Below are positions 9,962 to 20,015 of a stretch of DNA of 64,000 nucleotides, piece after piece (the stretch's first letter is position 1; the number at the start of each line of letters is the position of its first letter). The stretch is taken from assembly GCF_900143245.1 (NCBI RefSeq), contig NZ_FRDK01000001.1:310001-374000 (forward strand). Reading direction: 5' to 3'. A model generated the notes under the pieces. The model was not told where the DNA came from and ran no database searches. It saw only the letters and a list, made by a program, of their open reading frames with translations. The DNA is from Flavobacterium fryxellicola (GTDB taxonomy: Bacteria; Bacteroidota; Bacteroidia; Flavobacteriales; Flavobacteriaceae). The translations under genes and the position numbers were made by a program.

Positions 9962-11455
9962 TTATTGGATTGTCGCTGGATATTGAATTCCATATAAACC
10001 TAAGTCAACCCCTTTAAGATTAGAACCGTATTTAGCATTAATCGCTTCTATGAATTTATTCGCAATCAGAGCATAACCTCTAGGACTTGGATGAACTCCG
10101 TCCAGAGAAAAAGTACCTCCAGTCACATAAGCAGCAGTCATGTGAAAATTACCAAAGCGAATTCCGCCATTGTTCAACTGATTCAAAATGGAAGCAGTGT
10201 CAACGAAAGCCAACCCATTAGATTCTGCAGCAGCTTTAATTGTTATATTATAGGCATCTGTAGCTACTTTTATCTCCAAAACCTCAGAAGCGGTTAAAAC
10301 TCTATTGTCTTGTAAAGGATAAGTCACCCCAACAGTATTAAAAGGAGCCGGAATTCCAGCTTGTGGCGTTCCAATAACGGTTCTGGTAGTCAGTAATATA
10401 AAATCTTTATTAGCCACATTTGCACCGCCATTAGCATGACGTGCCTGCCCATACAAACTACCCATTACGCCTGCTTGACCAGCAGGAACTCCGGCAGCTA
10501 TTAATGCACCAGTAATTTGAGCACTATAATTCACTAAGGTTTCATCTCTAATCAATAATGGATTTGTAGCCGAAGCAGTTAATGTTTTAATTCTAGTGCC
10601 CGCACCCAAAGCCGTAAGAATTTGTTTTACAGGCCCCAGCAACTGCGTGTTCAGCTGTGTTGCTGTAGCTGCATCTAATGGTACTGGATTAAAAGGAACT
10701 GTTGTAAAAAACGGAAGGTTATTGATATACGGTAAGTTTGCAACAACCCCTTTTCTACCTCCAGTAGCAAGAGTAGTCGCTAAGGCATTATAAGCGGCAT
10801 TAAAAGTACCTGCAGGTGTAATGTCATTCCCTAAAACAGGATCTTGTGACGTTGGCACACCCCCATTAGTTGCATATCCTAAAACATCATTTCCACCTAT
10901 AAATAAGGAGAAAAAAGTTGGGTTTTGATCTGTAGCATCTTTAAGCACGCTTGACATTGCCGTTTTAGCAAATCGTCCAAAATAGGGATTTGCTTGACCG
11001 TAACCTGCTACTCCTAAATGGATTGCTTTTGCACCCGGAACACCCATATTACTGTAATATCCAGAGATACTAGCTCCAAAAACAGTCCCTGAAACACCAG
11101 AAACATTTACCGGTCCAGCTCCATTAAAATACAAACGCGTCGGAAATTGAGGGATTTGATTCCCACCAATAGAAAAACCTCCTCTATTGTCCTCTGCCAT
11201 GAATGGATTTGTAAAAGCACCTCCACCCACTAAAGCAAACTGCTGAGCCATGATGTTTGGATACGAATTTTTTTGACCTGCTTTAAAAAGCGCACCATCA
11301 CTGTATCCAGCTGCAAATGAATCTCCTAAGGCAACAAATTTAGAAAAATCTGCTGTACCAGCTGTTAACGGCTCTTCGACAACTACGTCATCGTCGTTAT
11401 TACATGCTGCGAAGGTTAGCGAAATCAACAACAGCCATTTGAAATTTTTTATCAT
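9962..11455 (-). CDS. SGNH/GDSL-family hydrolase lipoprotein
   Basis: 497 residues from ATG 11455. A longer frame reaches back into the preceding receptor gene, but the ATG gives a clean lipoprotein signal: MIKNFKWLLLISLTFAAC, lipobox Cys18, followed by Asn/Asp residues. Block I FVALGDSFAAG places the nucleophile at about Ser46, block III is GGNDVLGY, and block V is DGVHPSPRGY with the catalytic Asp and His. Such enzymes hydrolyse esters of lipids or carbohydrates; here the protein is a lipid-anchored envelope enzyme. It lies 34 bases behind the TonB-dependent receptor gene and is probably co-transcribed. That suggests it processes or delivers the receptor's substrate, which is an inference. 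Confidence 0.88.
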   Translation of the reverse strand: MIKNFKWLLLISLTFAACNNDDDVVVEEPLTAGTADFSKFVALGDSFAAGYSDGALFKAGQKNSYPNIMAQQFALVGGGAFTNPFMAEDNRGGFSIGGNQIPQFPTRLYFNGAGPVNVSGVSGTVFGASISGYYSNMGVPGAKAIHLGVAGYGQANPYFGRFAKTAMSSVLKDATDQNPTFFSLFIGGNDVLGYATNGGVPTSQDPVLGNDITPAGTFNAAYNALATTLATGGRKGVVANLPYINNLPFFTTVPFNPVPLDAATATQLNTQLLGPVKQILTALGAGTRIKTLTASATNPLLIRDETLVNYSAQITGALIAAGVPAGQAGVMGSLYGQARHANGGANVANKDFILLTTRTVIGTPQAGIPAPFNTVGVTYPLQDNRVLTASEVLEIKVATDAYNITIKAAAESNGLAFVDTASILNQLNNGGIRFGNFHMTAAYVTGGTFSLDGVHPSPRGYALIANKFIEAINAKYGSNLKGVDLGLYGIQYPATIQ

Positions 11456-11489
11456 AATATATTTTTTAAAATTATTGACCTTTTTAGTT

Positions 11490-14315
11490 TTATGGGTTGA
11501 TTGTCCACGAAGCAAACCATTGTTGACCTATAGCACCCGCTCCTATTACTTGAATGTAATCCTTTCCACCAATATTAGTAGCCCCTACTTTAAGCACTGA
11601 TTTTAATTTAGGAAAACCATAATTAATTTGAGCATCTAACACTGTGTTTTCTGGAACAATTCCATCAGCAAAAGAAGACTGCCATAAATACTCTGTATTG
11701 TATCTAGCGTTTATATTGAACCCAAAGTTTTCAAATAAGCTAGCATTTCCAAGTGAAGCTTTCACTCTGTGTTTTGGCGTATTGAAACCAGCTACAAAGC
11801 TAGGATCTTCTTCTTGGTTGAAATTAAATTCAGCATAATTGTAATTCACGCCTAATTCAAAATCTTTATATACCTTTTTAGATAAACCTAATCCAAAACC
11901 TAATGAAGTAATTTTTGCAGTTGTATTAGTATAAACTTGATAAACTCTTCTGTCACCATTTCCTAAAGCGGATAGTGTAGCCAATGTAGCTGGATTGCCA
12001 AAGTCAAATACTGTGTTGACATCTCCATAATACGGGCTGATTACTCTTGAAGTATTCATGAAATCATTGTAAATATTATAGTACCCATTCACATCAATTG
12101 ATAAATCGTTGTTTACAACAGAACGATACCCCAATTCGATTGCTTGTACCTCTTCTGGTTTAACTAATCTAGGATTAGCCGTTTTCAATAAAGCTGCTGC
12201 TGCAGGAACATTTGTTGGGTTGGCGGCAATGGCAGCACTAAATGCTTGTACCGATGTCAAAGTATATGAATTATTGTATGCATTTTGACCTGTTAATGTC
12301 AAAGTTGAAGGTATTCCCAATGCTTGACCAGCAGCACTAACACCTCTAACCTCTGTGAAACGATCTAAATTCTCAGGAGCAGAACCAATCAAAGCAAACG
12401 GTCCTAAGTCAAGACCAATGTACTGATCTTGTGTTGTAGGATTTCTAAATCCTGTTTGATATGAAGCTCTAAAATTGTGTCTTTTAGCTTCCCCAGCAGA
12501 ATACACCAAGGATACACGTGGCGAAATGTTTCCGTTAAAATTTTGACTTTTATCGTAACGCGCTGATCCTGTAAATTTCAAGCGGTCTTCCATGAATTTT
12601 TTAGTCAATTGCCCGTAAGCACCATATTCATTATATCGTAAAGGACCATCAAAATCAGTAAAGATTGTTCCTTGAGAATTCATTTCATATTGTCTGAATG
12701 AACCTCCTAATTGAATCTCAGCAAATTTTACTAAATCTTTAAAATTATAATTCACATCTGAATGATAAATTTTTGACTGATCAATAAATTTAGCACCTTT
12801 TGTTAGATCTGGCTCAGCAATTGCTGCAGCTAAAGCATTCTTAAATTGGATAGAACCTGGCTCAAATCTTGCACTTCCCGCTGGAGTTGGTAAAAAAGGC
12901 AATCCTGTTGGCTTAATATTAAAATCGGCATAATTTCTTGCATTTGCAGCTGATTGCTGTGCGTTAGTACCCAATACAGCACCCGAAAGTTGGTATGCCG
13001 TAGCATAGTTCGTAAACCATTCTGTATCTGATTTTGCAGCTCTGTTAACATTCCAAGCAGCAAAACGCATGTCATAAGAATTTCCCGCGTCCTCGTCAGT
13101 CACATATCCTCTAACAAAGAAATTTTTTCCTTTTATTTCTAATTTAGATTGCTGCATGAAGAAATCGCCTAATGCATATCTATTTGCTCCTTGGTATATT
13201 GTACTACCTAAACCTATTTTATGTTGTAAAATAATTTCAGTTTCCCCTTCCCAAGGTTTAAAATGCAAAGAAAAATCAGCCTTTACACTTCTTACTTTGT
13301 TGTCATTCAAATCTTGCTCACGGTATCCCGTTCTACTTACTTGACCTACATTAGTTATGAAGGTTGTCACCTCATCACCATACAAGTTCAAACCATCATA
13401 ATTTTGATTATTAGCGTGCCCTACGGAACCGCCAGTAATACTTCTTTGATCAGCAGCAATCCACTCTGTCGCTCTCAAAAAATTAAAATTTCCTTTAGCA
13501 GCAAAATGCTTACTAAACGCTTTGGCAGCTCTTAATCCAAAATCAAAATAATCATTAGTACCCGCAGCCTGTTGCGTGGTCTGACCATATTTTACATACG
13601 TACTAATCCCTTGGTTTGTGAAAGGATTTTTACTGTTCATAAACAAAATACCATTAAAAGCATTTGCACCGTAGAGCGCTGAAGATGCTCCTGGGAGTAA
13701 TTCCACACTAGCAACATCGATATCCGATAGTCCAATTAAATTCCCTAATACAAAGTTCAAAGCAGGTGATGAATTATCCATTCCGTCCACCAATTGCATA
13801 AAGCGCGTATTTGCCACACTAGAAAATCCCCTAGTGTTAATCGATTTAAATGATATACTACTTGTATTAAAATGCACCTCTTTAAGATTCTCTAAACCAT
13901 CATAAAATGTAGGTGCAGTAGTGTTCTTAATTTGTTGAATACCCATTCTTTCAATAGTAACCGGTGACTCAATCACTCTTTCAGGAGTTCTTGAAGCTGA
14001 AACCACAATCTCGTCTAGCTTATTCTCCTCATCTAAAAGCGTTACAGCAATTTTTTGATTATTTGAAGAAATTGCAATTTTTTGGGATCGGTATCCCACA
14101 CTAGTAACCTCAATTGTAAAAGGTGGCTTTGCTGTAGATTGCAATGTAAATGCACCATCTAAATCGGTAGTTGTACCCGAAGAATCTCCAACAATCTTAA
14201 TGTTGGCTCCAGGAATAGGTTGGTTGCTACTGTCTGTAACAATACCAGAAATTGAGTTTTGAGCAAAGGTTAGGCTACAAAAAAACAATGACAAAAAAAG
14301 TAAATACACTCTCAT
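11490..14315 (-). CDS. TonB-dependent outer-membrane receptor
   Basis: 941 residues. A signal peptide (MRVYLLFLSLFFCSLTFAQ) is followed by a CarboxypepD_reg-like extension (ISGIVTDSSNQPIPGANIKI through VTSVGYRSQ, residues 22-95), a plug domain (about 105-235, ending ASSALYGANAFNGILFM) and a long beta-barrel finishing in an aromatic-rich strand. It imports an unknown ligand through the outer membrane using TonB energy. There is no SusD-like partner; instead a GDSL-type lipoprotein follows after 34 bases. This pairing argues against a classical polysaccharide locus and for a lipid, ester or other small substrate, though no ligand can be read from the sequence. Confidence 0.93.
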   Translation of the reverse strand: MRVYLLFLSLFFCSLTFAQNSISGIVTDSSNQPIPGANIKIVGDSSGTTTDLDGAFTLQSTAKPPFTIEVTSVGYRSQKIAISSNNQKIAVTLLDEENKLDEIVVSASRTPERVIESPVTIERMGIQQIKNTTAPTFYDGLENLKEVHFNTSSISFKSINTRGFSSVANTRFMQLVDGMDNSSPALNFVLGNLIGLSDIDVASVELLPGASSALYGANAFNGILFMNSKNPFTNQGISTYVKYGQTTQQAAGTNDYFDFGLRAAKAFSKHFAAKGNFNFLRATEWIAADQRSITGGSVGHANNQNYDGLNLYGDEVTTFITNVGQVSRTGYREQDLNDNKVRSVKADFSLHFKPWEGETEIILQHKIGLGSTIYQGANRYALGDFFMQQSKLEIKGKNFFVRGYVTDEDAGNSYDMRFAAWNVNRAAKSDTEWFTNYATAYQLSGAVLGTNAQQSAANARNYADFNIKPTGLPFLPTPAGSARFEPGSIQFKNALAAAIAEPDLTKGAKFIDQSKIYHSDVNYNFKDLVKFAEIQLGGSFRQYEMNSQGTIFTDFDGPLRYNEYGAYGQLTKKFMEDRLKFTGSARYDKSQNFNGNISPRVSLVYSAGEAKRHNFRASYQTGFRNPTTQDQYIGLDLGPFALIGSAPENLDRFTEVRGVSAAGQALGIPSTLTLTGQNAYNNSYTLTSVQAFSAAIAANPTNVPAAAALLKTANPRLVKPEEVQAIELGYRSVVNNDLSIDVNGYYNIYNDFMNTSRVISPYYGDVNTVFDFGNPATLATLSALGNGDRRVYQVYTNTTAKITSLGFGLGLSKKVYKDFELGVNYNYAEFNFNQEEDPSFVAGFNTPKHRVKASLGNASLFENFGFNINARYNTEYLWQSSFADGIVPENTVLDAQINYGFPKLKSVLKVGATNIGGKDYIQVIGAGAIGQQWFASWTINP

Positions 14316-14692
14316 TGGGTTATAATTTGTTGGTTTATGAAGCCAAAGTACAAATATTTTTGATATTAATAAAAAAGCACCTTAAAAATTTCATATTTAT
14401 CAGTTAATTTGCCTCATTTGCACTTATTCTATATTTGAATTTAATTATTTAATGTTAAAATTTGCATCAAAAAAACAGAATATCACTATGCGCGCATATA
14501 AAAAATACAGATATCACAAAATTTTTATTAATTTTTAGATATTTGATAAAAGTGATAAAACCGTAAAAATTTATCATTTTTTTGTCACTATCGCCAAGTA
14601 TCAGGGCTTTACCGTGCCTCGAAAAAACAAAGCATAAAAAAGCCCCGAAAAGAATATTCGAGGCTTTAGTATAAAAATAGAATACTATAAAT
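14316..14692. other. Intergenic region between glmS and the TonB receptor
   Basis: Very AT-rich. It holds the receptor promoter region next to 14316 (a near-consensus TACTTTGG only) and the glmS terminator at 14639-14667. No gene is seen. Confidence 0.5.
14639..14667 (-). terminator. glmS terminator
   Basis: AAAGCC-C-CGAA / TTCG-A-GGCTTT hairpin (14639-14649 with 14657-14667) downstream of the glmS stop, with an A run on its left side that reads as T on the minus strand. Confidence 0.8.
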
Positions 14693-16540
14693 TTACTCTA
14701 CAGTAACTGACTTTGCTAAATTACGGGGCTGATCTACATTACATCCGCGCATAACAGCAATATGATAAGACAAAAGCTGTAAAGGTATTGTGGTAATCAA
14801 TGGCGATAGCGCATCTGATGTCTCTGGAATTTCTATCACATAATCCGCCAATTCACGCACTTGTGTATCACCCTTGGTTACTACTGCTATGATTTTTCCA
14901 CTTCTGGATTTAATCTCTTGGATATTACTTACAATTTTATCGTAGTGTCCTTGTTTTGGCGCAATTACAACTACTGGCATGTGCTCATCGATTAATGCTA
15001 TCGGTCCGTGTTTCATTTCTGCTGCAGGATATCCTTCAGCATGAATATAGGAGATCTCTTTTAATTTCAATGCACCTTCCAGAGCTACAGGAAAATTATA
15101 TCCTCTACCTAAATACAAACAATTAGGGGCATCTTTAAAGACAGCAGCTATTTCTTTTGCTCTGTCATTTGTTTCTAAAGCCTCTTTTACTTTTTCAGGA
15201 ATAATTTCTAATTCTTGCAAATAGCTGTGAAAAACAGAATTCGACAATGTCCCTTTGGCTTTAGCCAAACGCAAAGCAATCATAGTCAAAACAGTAATTT
15301 GAGTGGTAAAAGCTTTAGTGGAAGCAACACCAATTTCAGGTCCTGCATGCGTGTAAGCACCGGCGTGCGTTTCTCTTGAAATAGAAGAACCCACTACATT
15401 GCATACTCCAAAAACAAATGCACCATTTTCTTTAGCCAATTTTATTGCAGCCATCGTATCCGCCGTTTCTCCTGATTGCGAAATAGCAATAACAATATCT
15501 TTACTATTTATAATTGGATTTCTGTATCTAAATTCAGAGGCGTATTCTACTTCAACTGGAATTCTCGCAAACTCCTCAAAAACGTACTCCGCAACTAAAC
15601 CAGCATGCCATGAAGTACCACAGGCAACAATAATTATTCGTTCTGCGTTTAGGAATTTTTCTAGATTATCTTCAACACCTGCCATCTGAATTAAACCTTC
15701 ATTTGCATGAAGTCTTCCACGGTAGGTATCCTTAATAACACTAGGCTGCTCATAAATTTCTTTCAACATAAAATGATCGTACCCTCCTTTTTCAATTTGC
15801 TCCAAGTTCATTTGAAGTTCTTGAATCGTAGGATTGACCAAAGAATCATCTTTAATCTTACGTACTTTCATTTGTTTATGCAATCGAATGTTTGCCATTT
15901 CACCATCTTCCAGGTAAATTGCATTGGCCGTATATTCTATGAATGGTGAGGCATCTGAAGCTATAAAAAACTCTCCTTCTCCAACCCCAATTGCCAGCGG
16001 ACTGCCTAAACGTGCCGCAACGATTTCGTTTGGATTTTTTTTATCAAAAACAGCAATCGCATAAGCTCCTACTACTTGATTTAAAGCTACCTGAACAGCT
16101 TTACCCAATTTTAGGCTGTCTTTTTTCTGTACTTCTTCAATAAGATTTACAAGAACTTCTGTATCTGTATCCGAATGAAAAACATACCCTCTTTTTATTA
16201 ATTCTGCTTTCAAAGGAGCATAATTCTCGATAATTCCATTGTGAACAATAGCCAAATCACCCGAATTCGAAATGTGTGGGTGTGAGTTTACATCATTTGG
16301 AACACCATGAGTGGCCCAACGTGTATGACCAATTCCAATGCTTCCATTGATCGTAATTTCTTTTGAGGCTCGCTCTTCAAGATCGGATACTTTCCCCTTT
16401 GTTTTACAAACTTTTAAATTTTCACCATCGTACAACATCACACCAGCACTGTCATAACCTCTATATTCCAGCCTTTTTAATCCTTTAATTACAATAGGAT
16501 AGGCTTCTCTGTATCCAATATATCCAACGATTCCACACAT
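14693..16540 (-). CDS. glmS: Glutamine-fructose-6-phosphate aminotransferase (isomerizing)
   Basis: 615 residues. GlmS makes glucosamine-6-phosphate, the entry step to UDP-GlcNAc for peptidoglycan and LPS. The N-terminal glutaminase has the nucleophile Cys2 (MCGIVGYIGY), GHTRWATHG and the HNGIIENY segment. Two SIS domains follow (ACGTSWHAG, ISQSGETADT, then YLGRGYNFPVALEGALKLKEISY and HGPIALID). The C-terminus AKSVTVE is the family's conserved end. Third gene after the glycogen synthase and DUF4270 genes; only 9 bases separate it from DUF4270. No glmS ribozyme is visible, nor expected in this phylum. Confidence 0.98.
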   Translation of the reverse strand: MCGIVGYIGYREAYPIVIKGLKRLEYRGYDSAGVMLYDGENLKVCKTKGKVSDLEERASKEITINGSIGIGHTRWATHGVPNDVNSHPHISNSGDLAIVHNGIIENYAPLKAELIKRGYVFHSDTDTEVLVNLIEEVQKKDSLKLGKAVQVALNQVVGAYAIAVFDKKNPNEIVAARLGSPLAIGVGEGEFFIASDASPFIEYTANAIYLEDGEMANIRLHKQMKVRKIKDDSLVNPTIQELQMNLEQIEKGGYDHFMLKEIYEQPSVIKDTYRGRLHANEGLIQMAGVEDNLEKFLNAERIIIVACGTSWHAGLVAEYVFEEFARIPVEVEYASEFRYRNPIINSKDIVIAISQSGETADTMAAIKLAKENGAFVFGVCNVVGSSISRETHAGAYTHAGPEIGVASTKAFTTQITVLTMIALRLAKAKGTLSNSVFHSYLQELEIIPEKVKEALETNDRAKEIAAVFKDAPNCLYLGRGYNFPVALEGALKLKEISYIHAEGYPAAEMKHGPIALIDEHMPVVVIAPKQGHYDKIVSNIQEIKSRSGKIIAVVTKGDTQVRELADYVIEIPETSDALSPLITTIPLQLLSYHIAVMRGCNVDQPRNLAKSVTVE

Positions 16541-16549
16541 AGTCTTGGT

Positions 16550-18217
16550 TTAATTAGGTTTTGTATAATAAATTTCAAGTTTCAATCTCTTCTCCACAGG
16601 AACGGTAGATTTTCCGCTATATAAAATAGTCCCTAAAGGATTCATCACAGAGGCTTTTGGAGCCTGAGAAATAAAAGCATTTGGCGTTTTTACTTTATAA
16701 GATGCTATTATACCAATATCTTCAGTAACAACAAGTCCTAGTTTAACATTAGTAGAATCTTTATTGTTTATAAGATTTCGTATCTGATTTGTAATTCTAA
16801 TTTTATACGTAACCCCTCTTTTAGTGGTTGCATCCTTTTTAATCATACCGTCAAAAAAAGCTTTGGATTTCTTTGGATTAGTGCTATTAGAAGTCGGATC
16901 TAAGGAGTAATCTACTAATGGTCGGCTATTTTTAAAATCGTATAGATAAATTCTTTGCGGCTCATTACTGGACGACATCGCATCGGTATCGATATGAAAA
17001 ACTAAATTTGCTTCGTTTACCAATAGCTTTTTACCGTCTACTGGATTTCTTAAATCATCTAATTCATCGGAGACTCCATTAGGACCTGTAAGAACCCCGT
17101 TGGCATCGTACCCTTTTAAATCTTTAGGATCAAAAAGCTGCAGCACCGCTACGGAACCTTCTCCCCCTTTTAGAAACAATTTATCATCACCGCCTGTTGT
17201 ATTTCCAGTACTTGGCAAAGCAGCATAAGCAGCACCAGCGGTGGTAAAATCATTGTTCAACAAACTAACCGTATTTCCTGTTAAGTTAAGTTCAATAGTC
17301 TTTTTTACTCGGGTAGTTGTTGTAACACCAGCAGTTGTAGACACTAAATCTTCATTGTACTTAATTGTAATTTTTCCAGCTCTAAAATTCAACATCGCTA
17401 AATTTCCAGCGCTGCTTCCTGATTTTTCCATTTTAAAGTAAAGCCCTCTAAAATAATTTTTGAAAACATCATTTGAGGCTAATTTACCACTATTAACGGC
17501 ATCAATAATTCTGGTTTTAAAGTAGTCTCTGTTTAAATTCAACTTCATACCTGGTGGCGTGTAAGCCGTAGATTTGGCACTTGTAACTGAATCTGTGGTT
17601 ACAACAACATGTTCCTCAGGATTAAAGAAAAATTCCTCATTTTGAGACTTATCTGAACTGTCATTTAAAAGTGTAGCCTTTTTCAAATTATCAAACTCAG
17701 CATTTTGATCTGTGTAATATTTTTGCTGCTGCTGAAAACCGAAATCAGGGTCTGAATCTCTCATGAAGTAGCCTGATTCATAGATACTCAATTTCATTTT
17801 AGCCTTGTCCACTCCGTAAATTGAATCTAGGACATATAGTCGGCTACCATCTGCATTTACTTTAGTTTGCAATGGATCCGTATAATAAGGAATCGTTAAA
17901 ACAACACTTTCAACATGAGGCCTTGTACTTACAACCGTTGTCAAAACTGGAAGAGTCAACTGGGTATTAAAATTCGCAGTGGTTTGTCCAAAATTTGCGT
18001 TGCTATAAATTCCCAATGGATTTACTTCAAGATTATTAGATTGAATTGGACCTGTTTTTTGATTGTAACCTAAAACACCGTAAGAGGCTTTATTGAGGTC
18101 AAAATTGTTCTCACCAATCAAATCACCACCAACCTCATTGTAATCTTTATCACATGAATATAAAAACACAACAGTGGCCACTATCAGGATTTTCTTAAAA
18201 AAAGAATTATTGTACAT
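16550..18217 (-). CDS. DUF4270 family lipoprotein
   Basis: 555 residues. N-terminal lipoprotein signal with the lipobox at FLYSC (Cys22), followed by DKDYNEVGGDLIGENNF, which is the typical start of DUF4270 proteins in Bacteroidetes. The remainder is beta-rich with NFNTQLTLPVL near the start. The function of DUF4270 is unknown; I know it as an envelope lipoprotein often found near glycogen synthase, panC and glmS in flavobacteria, and the same order is seen here. It lies 20 bases after the glycogen synthase gene and 9 bases before glmS, so the three probably share a transcript. Confidence 0.85.
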   Translation of the reverse strand: MYNNSFFKKILIVATVVFLYSCDKDYNEVGGDLIGENNFDLNKASYGVLGYNQKTGPIQSNNLEVNPLGIYSNANFGQTTANFNTQLTLPVLTTVVSTRPHVESVVLTIPYYTDPLQTKVNADGSRLYVLDSIYGVDKAKMKLSIYESGYFMRDSDPDFGFQQQQKYYTDQNAEFDNLKKATLLNDSSDKSQNEEFFFNPEEHVVVTTDSVTSAKSTAYTPPGMKLNLNRDYFKTRIIDAVNSGKLASNDVFKNYFRGLYFKMEKSGSSAGNLAMLNFRAGKITIKYNEDLVSTTAGVTTTTRVKKTIELNLTGNTVSLLNNDFTTAGAAYAALPSTGNTTGGDDKLFLKGGEGSVAVLQLFDPKDLKGYDANGVLTGPNGVSDELDDLRNPVDGKKLLVNEANLVFHIDTDAMSSSNEPQRIYLYDFKNSRPLVDYSLDPTSNSTNPKKSKAFFDGMIKKDATTKRGVTYKIRITNQIRNLINNKDSTNVKLGLVVTEDIGIIASYKVKTPNAFISQAPKASVMNPLGTILYSGKSTVPVEKRLKLEIYYTKPN

Positions 18218-18237
18218 ATTTATTAAAAAAGTTTAAT

Positions 18238-19044
18238 TTAAAGAACCTCGTTTATGTAAAAGTTAGTATACGCTTCTGCGAATGCATCTTTCGGAGCGAA
18301 AGGTAAAAAAGGTTTTCCTGAAGATTCTATAAATTTTGTTAAACTTGAAGAGAGGTTTTCTGAGGCAATAATCACGGCATCAGAATGCTTTATAGTAGCC
18401 TTTATAATATTTTCATAATCTGGTATAGCCAAGTCCGAAATTGCATCAGCGGGAACTCCATCAAACTTCACTTTATTGATCATTTCCACATTCAAAGTTC
18501 CTTCAAATGACTGACTGTAAACAGAAGTAACAATCTTTGTTTCAGAAAACAAGGCTTCATTTTTATAAAAATGCTTCATGTAAATAGGCAACATCGCGGC
18601 CATCCATCCATGAACATGTATAATATCAGGTACCCAATTGAGTTTTTTAACGGTTTCAACAACTCCTTTAGCAAAGAAAATAGCACGTTCGTCATTGTCA
18701 GGATACATCACTCCTTCTTCATCCGCAAAGGTGGCTTTTCTTTTAAAATATTCATCGTTATCAATAAAGTACACTTGAATTCTTTCTTTTGGAATAGAAG
18801 CTACTTTTATAATCAATGGCATATCCAAGTCATTCACTACCAAATTCATCCCCGAAAGTCTAATTACTTCGTGCAATTGGTGTCTTCTCTCGTTAATATT
18901 TCCATACCTTGGCATAAAAATTCTTATCTGTCCACCTTGATCATTAATCATTTTTGGCACGTCATAAGACATTAAAGAGACCTCGTTTTCAGCGAGATAG
19001 GGCACCACTTCAGATGATACATATAATATCCTCTTATCTTTCAT
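18238..19044 (-). CDS. Glycogen/starch synthase-like protein, GT5 domain only
   Basis: 268 residues from the ATG at 19044 (an upstream TTG at 19071 would add nine residues and is less likely). It matches the N-terminal catalytic domain of ADP-glucose glycogen synthases: RILYVSSEVVPYLAENE, IRIFMPRYGN, VPDIIHVHGWMAAMLP. The second Rossmann domain (GT1) of classic GlgA, about 200 residues, is absent and the frame ends normally, so this is a short form common in Bacteroidetes rather than a fresh truncation. Whether it is an active synthase is unclear. First gene of the unit with DUF4270 and glmS; divergent from panC. Confidence 0.82.
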   Translation of the reverse strand: MKDKRILYVSSEVVPYLAENEVSLMSYDVPKMINDQGGQIRIFMPRYGNINERRHQLHEVIRLSGMNLVVNDLDMPLIIKVASIPKERIQVYFIDNDEYFKRKATFADEEGVMYPDNDERAIFFAKGVVETVKKLNWVPDIIHVHGWMAAMLPIYMKHFYKNEALFSETKIVTSVYSQSFEGTLNVEMINKVKFDGVPADAISDLAIPDYENIIKATIKHSDAVIIASENLSSSLTKFIESSGKPFLPFAPKDAFAEAYTNFYINEVL

Positions 19045-19152
19045 ATTGTAATTTACTTTATTTATTGGCAATAAAAACCATGCAAAATTACAAAAATTTA
19101 TGCAGTTATTAACTAAAATAGTAAGTTTGCATTTAATTTTAATAAAACTGCC
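19045..19152. promoter_or_regulatory. Divergent promoter region, glycogen synthase / panC
   Basis: Two -7-like elements face away from each other: TAATTTTG on the minus strand (19090-19083) and TAAGTTTG on the plus strand (19122-19129). No good TTG -33 element was found at the right spacing for either. Confidence 0.5.
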
Positions 19153-20001
19153 ATGCCTATTTTCTACGGAAAAGCATCTTTAATGGATTATTTGAAATCA
19201 ATAAAAACAATCCATTCCACCCTTGGATTTGTCCCAACAATGGGCGCTTTGCATCAAGGTCATTTGGCTTTAATGCAAAAATCATTGGCGGAAAACACAA
19301 ATACTGTAGTGAGTATTTTTGTAAATCCTACCCAATTCAACAATCCTGAAGACCTGGCAAAATACCCAAGGACATTAGAAGAAGACGTGAAAAAACTTAC
19401 AGATTTGGATCCGAATATTATTTTATATGCCCCTTCAGTTGCAGATATTTATGACGGACAACCTGTTTCTCAATCATTTGATTTTGATGGCCTCGAAAAT
19501 CCAATGGAAGGCAAATTCAGACCCGGACATTTTAATGGTGTAGGCACTGTGGTCAAACGCCTTTTTGAGATCGTGGAACCTACACATGCTTATTTTGGAG
19601 AAAAAGACTTCCAACAATTGCAAATTGTAAAAAAGATGGTAGCTAAAAATAATTTAAAAGTAGTTATCATTAGCTGTCCCATCTATAGAGAAGCTAATAA
19701 TTTAGCCATGAGTTCTAGAAACGAACGCTTATCCGCTCAGGAAAGAGATAAAGCAGCAGTTATATATCAAATATTGACTTCTGTCAAAGCTAAATTCCCG
19801 ACAAATAGCGCGGCAAAAATCTCAGAATGGGTTCAAAAATTTCTTAAAAAAAACCCTCAATTTACGCTGGAATACTTCACCATTGCCGATGAAGCAACAC
19901 TTACATCGTGTAACCGGAAAAATAAAAATAAAAAATACCGCGCTTTTATCGCCGTATTAGTCAACAATATCCGTTTGATTGACACGATTTCATTAAATTA
20001 A
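19153..20001 (+). CDS. panC: Pantothenate synthetase
   Basis: 282 residues. PanC joins pantoate and beta-alanine with ATP to give pantothenate. The HIGH-like nucleotide motif is [10 protein letters not shown] (residues 28-37); [25 protein letters not shown] and [12 protein letters not shown] match the family, and the KMSKS counterpart is MSSRNERLS. It is followed after 14 bases by panD, which supplies its beta-alanine, so the pair covers the end of the pathway. Confidence 0.97.
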   Translation: MPIFYGKASLMDYLKSIKTIHSTLGFVPTMGALHQGHLALMQKSLAENTNTVVSIFVNPTQFNNPEDLAKYPRTLEEDVKKLTDLDPNIILYAPSVADIYDGQPVSQSFDFDGLENPMEGKFRPGHFNGVGTVVKRLFEIVEPTHAYFGEKDFQQLQIVKKMVAKNNLKVVIISCPIYREANNLAMSSRNERLSAQERDKAAVIYQILTSVKAKFPTNSAAKISEWVQKFLKKNPQFTLEYFTIADEATLTSCNRKNKNKKYRAFIAVLVNNIRLIDTISLN

Positions 20002-20015
20002 TTTACTTTTGTATC

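Noticed and set aside
11456..11515. Extended start of the SGNH lipoprotein
   Set aside because: The upstream extension overlaps the receptor gene and would place a polar stretch ahead of the lipoprotein signal.
14316..14692. glmS ribozyme or riboswitch leader
   Set aside because: This spacer is downstream of glmS, and no ribozyme core is visible; glmS ribozymes are not expected in Bacteroidetes.
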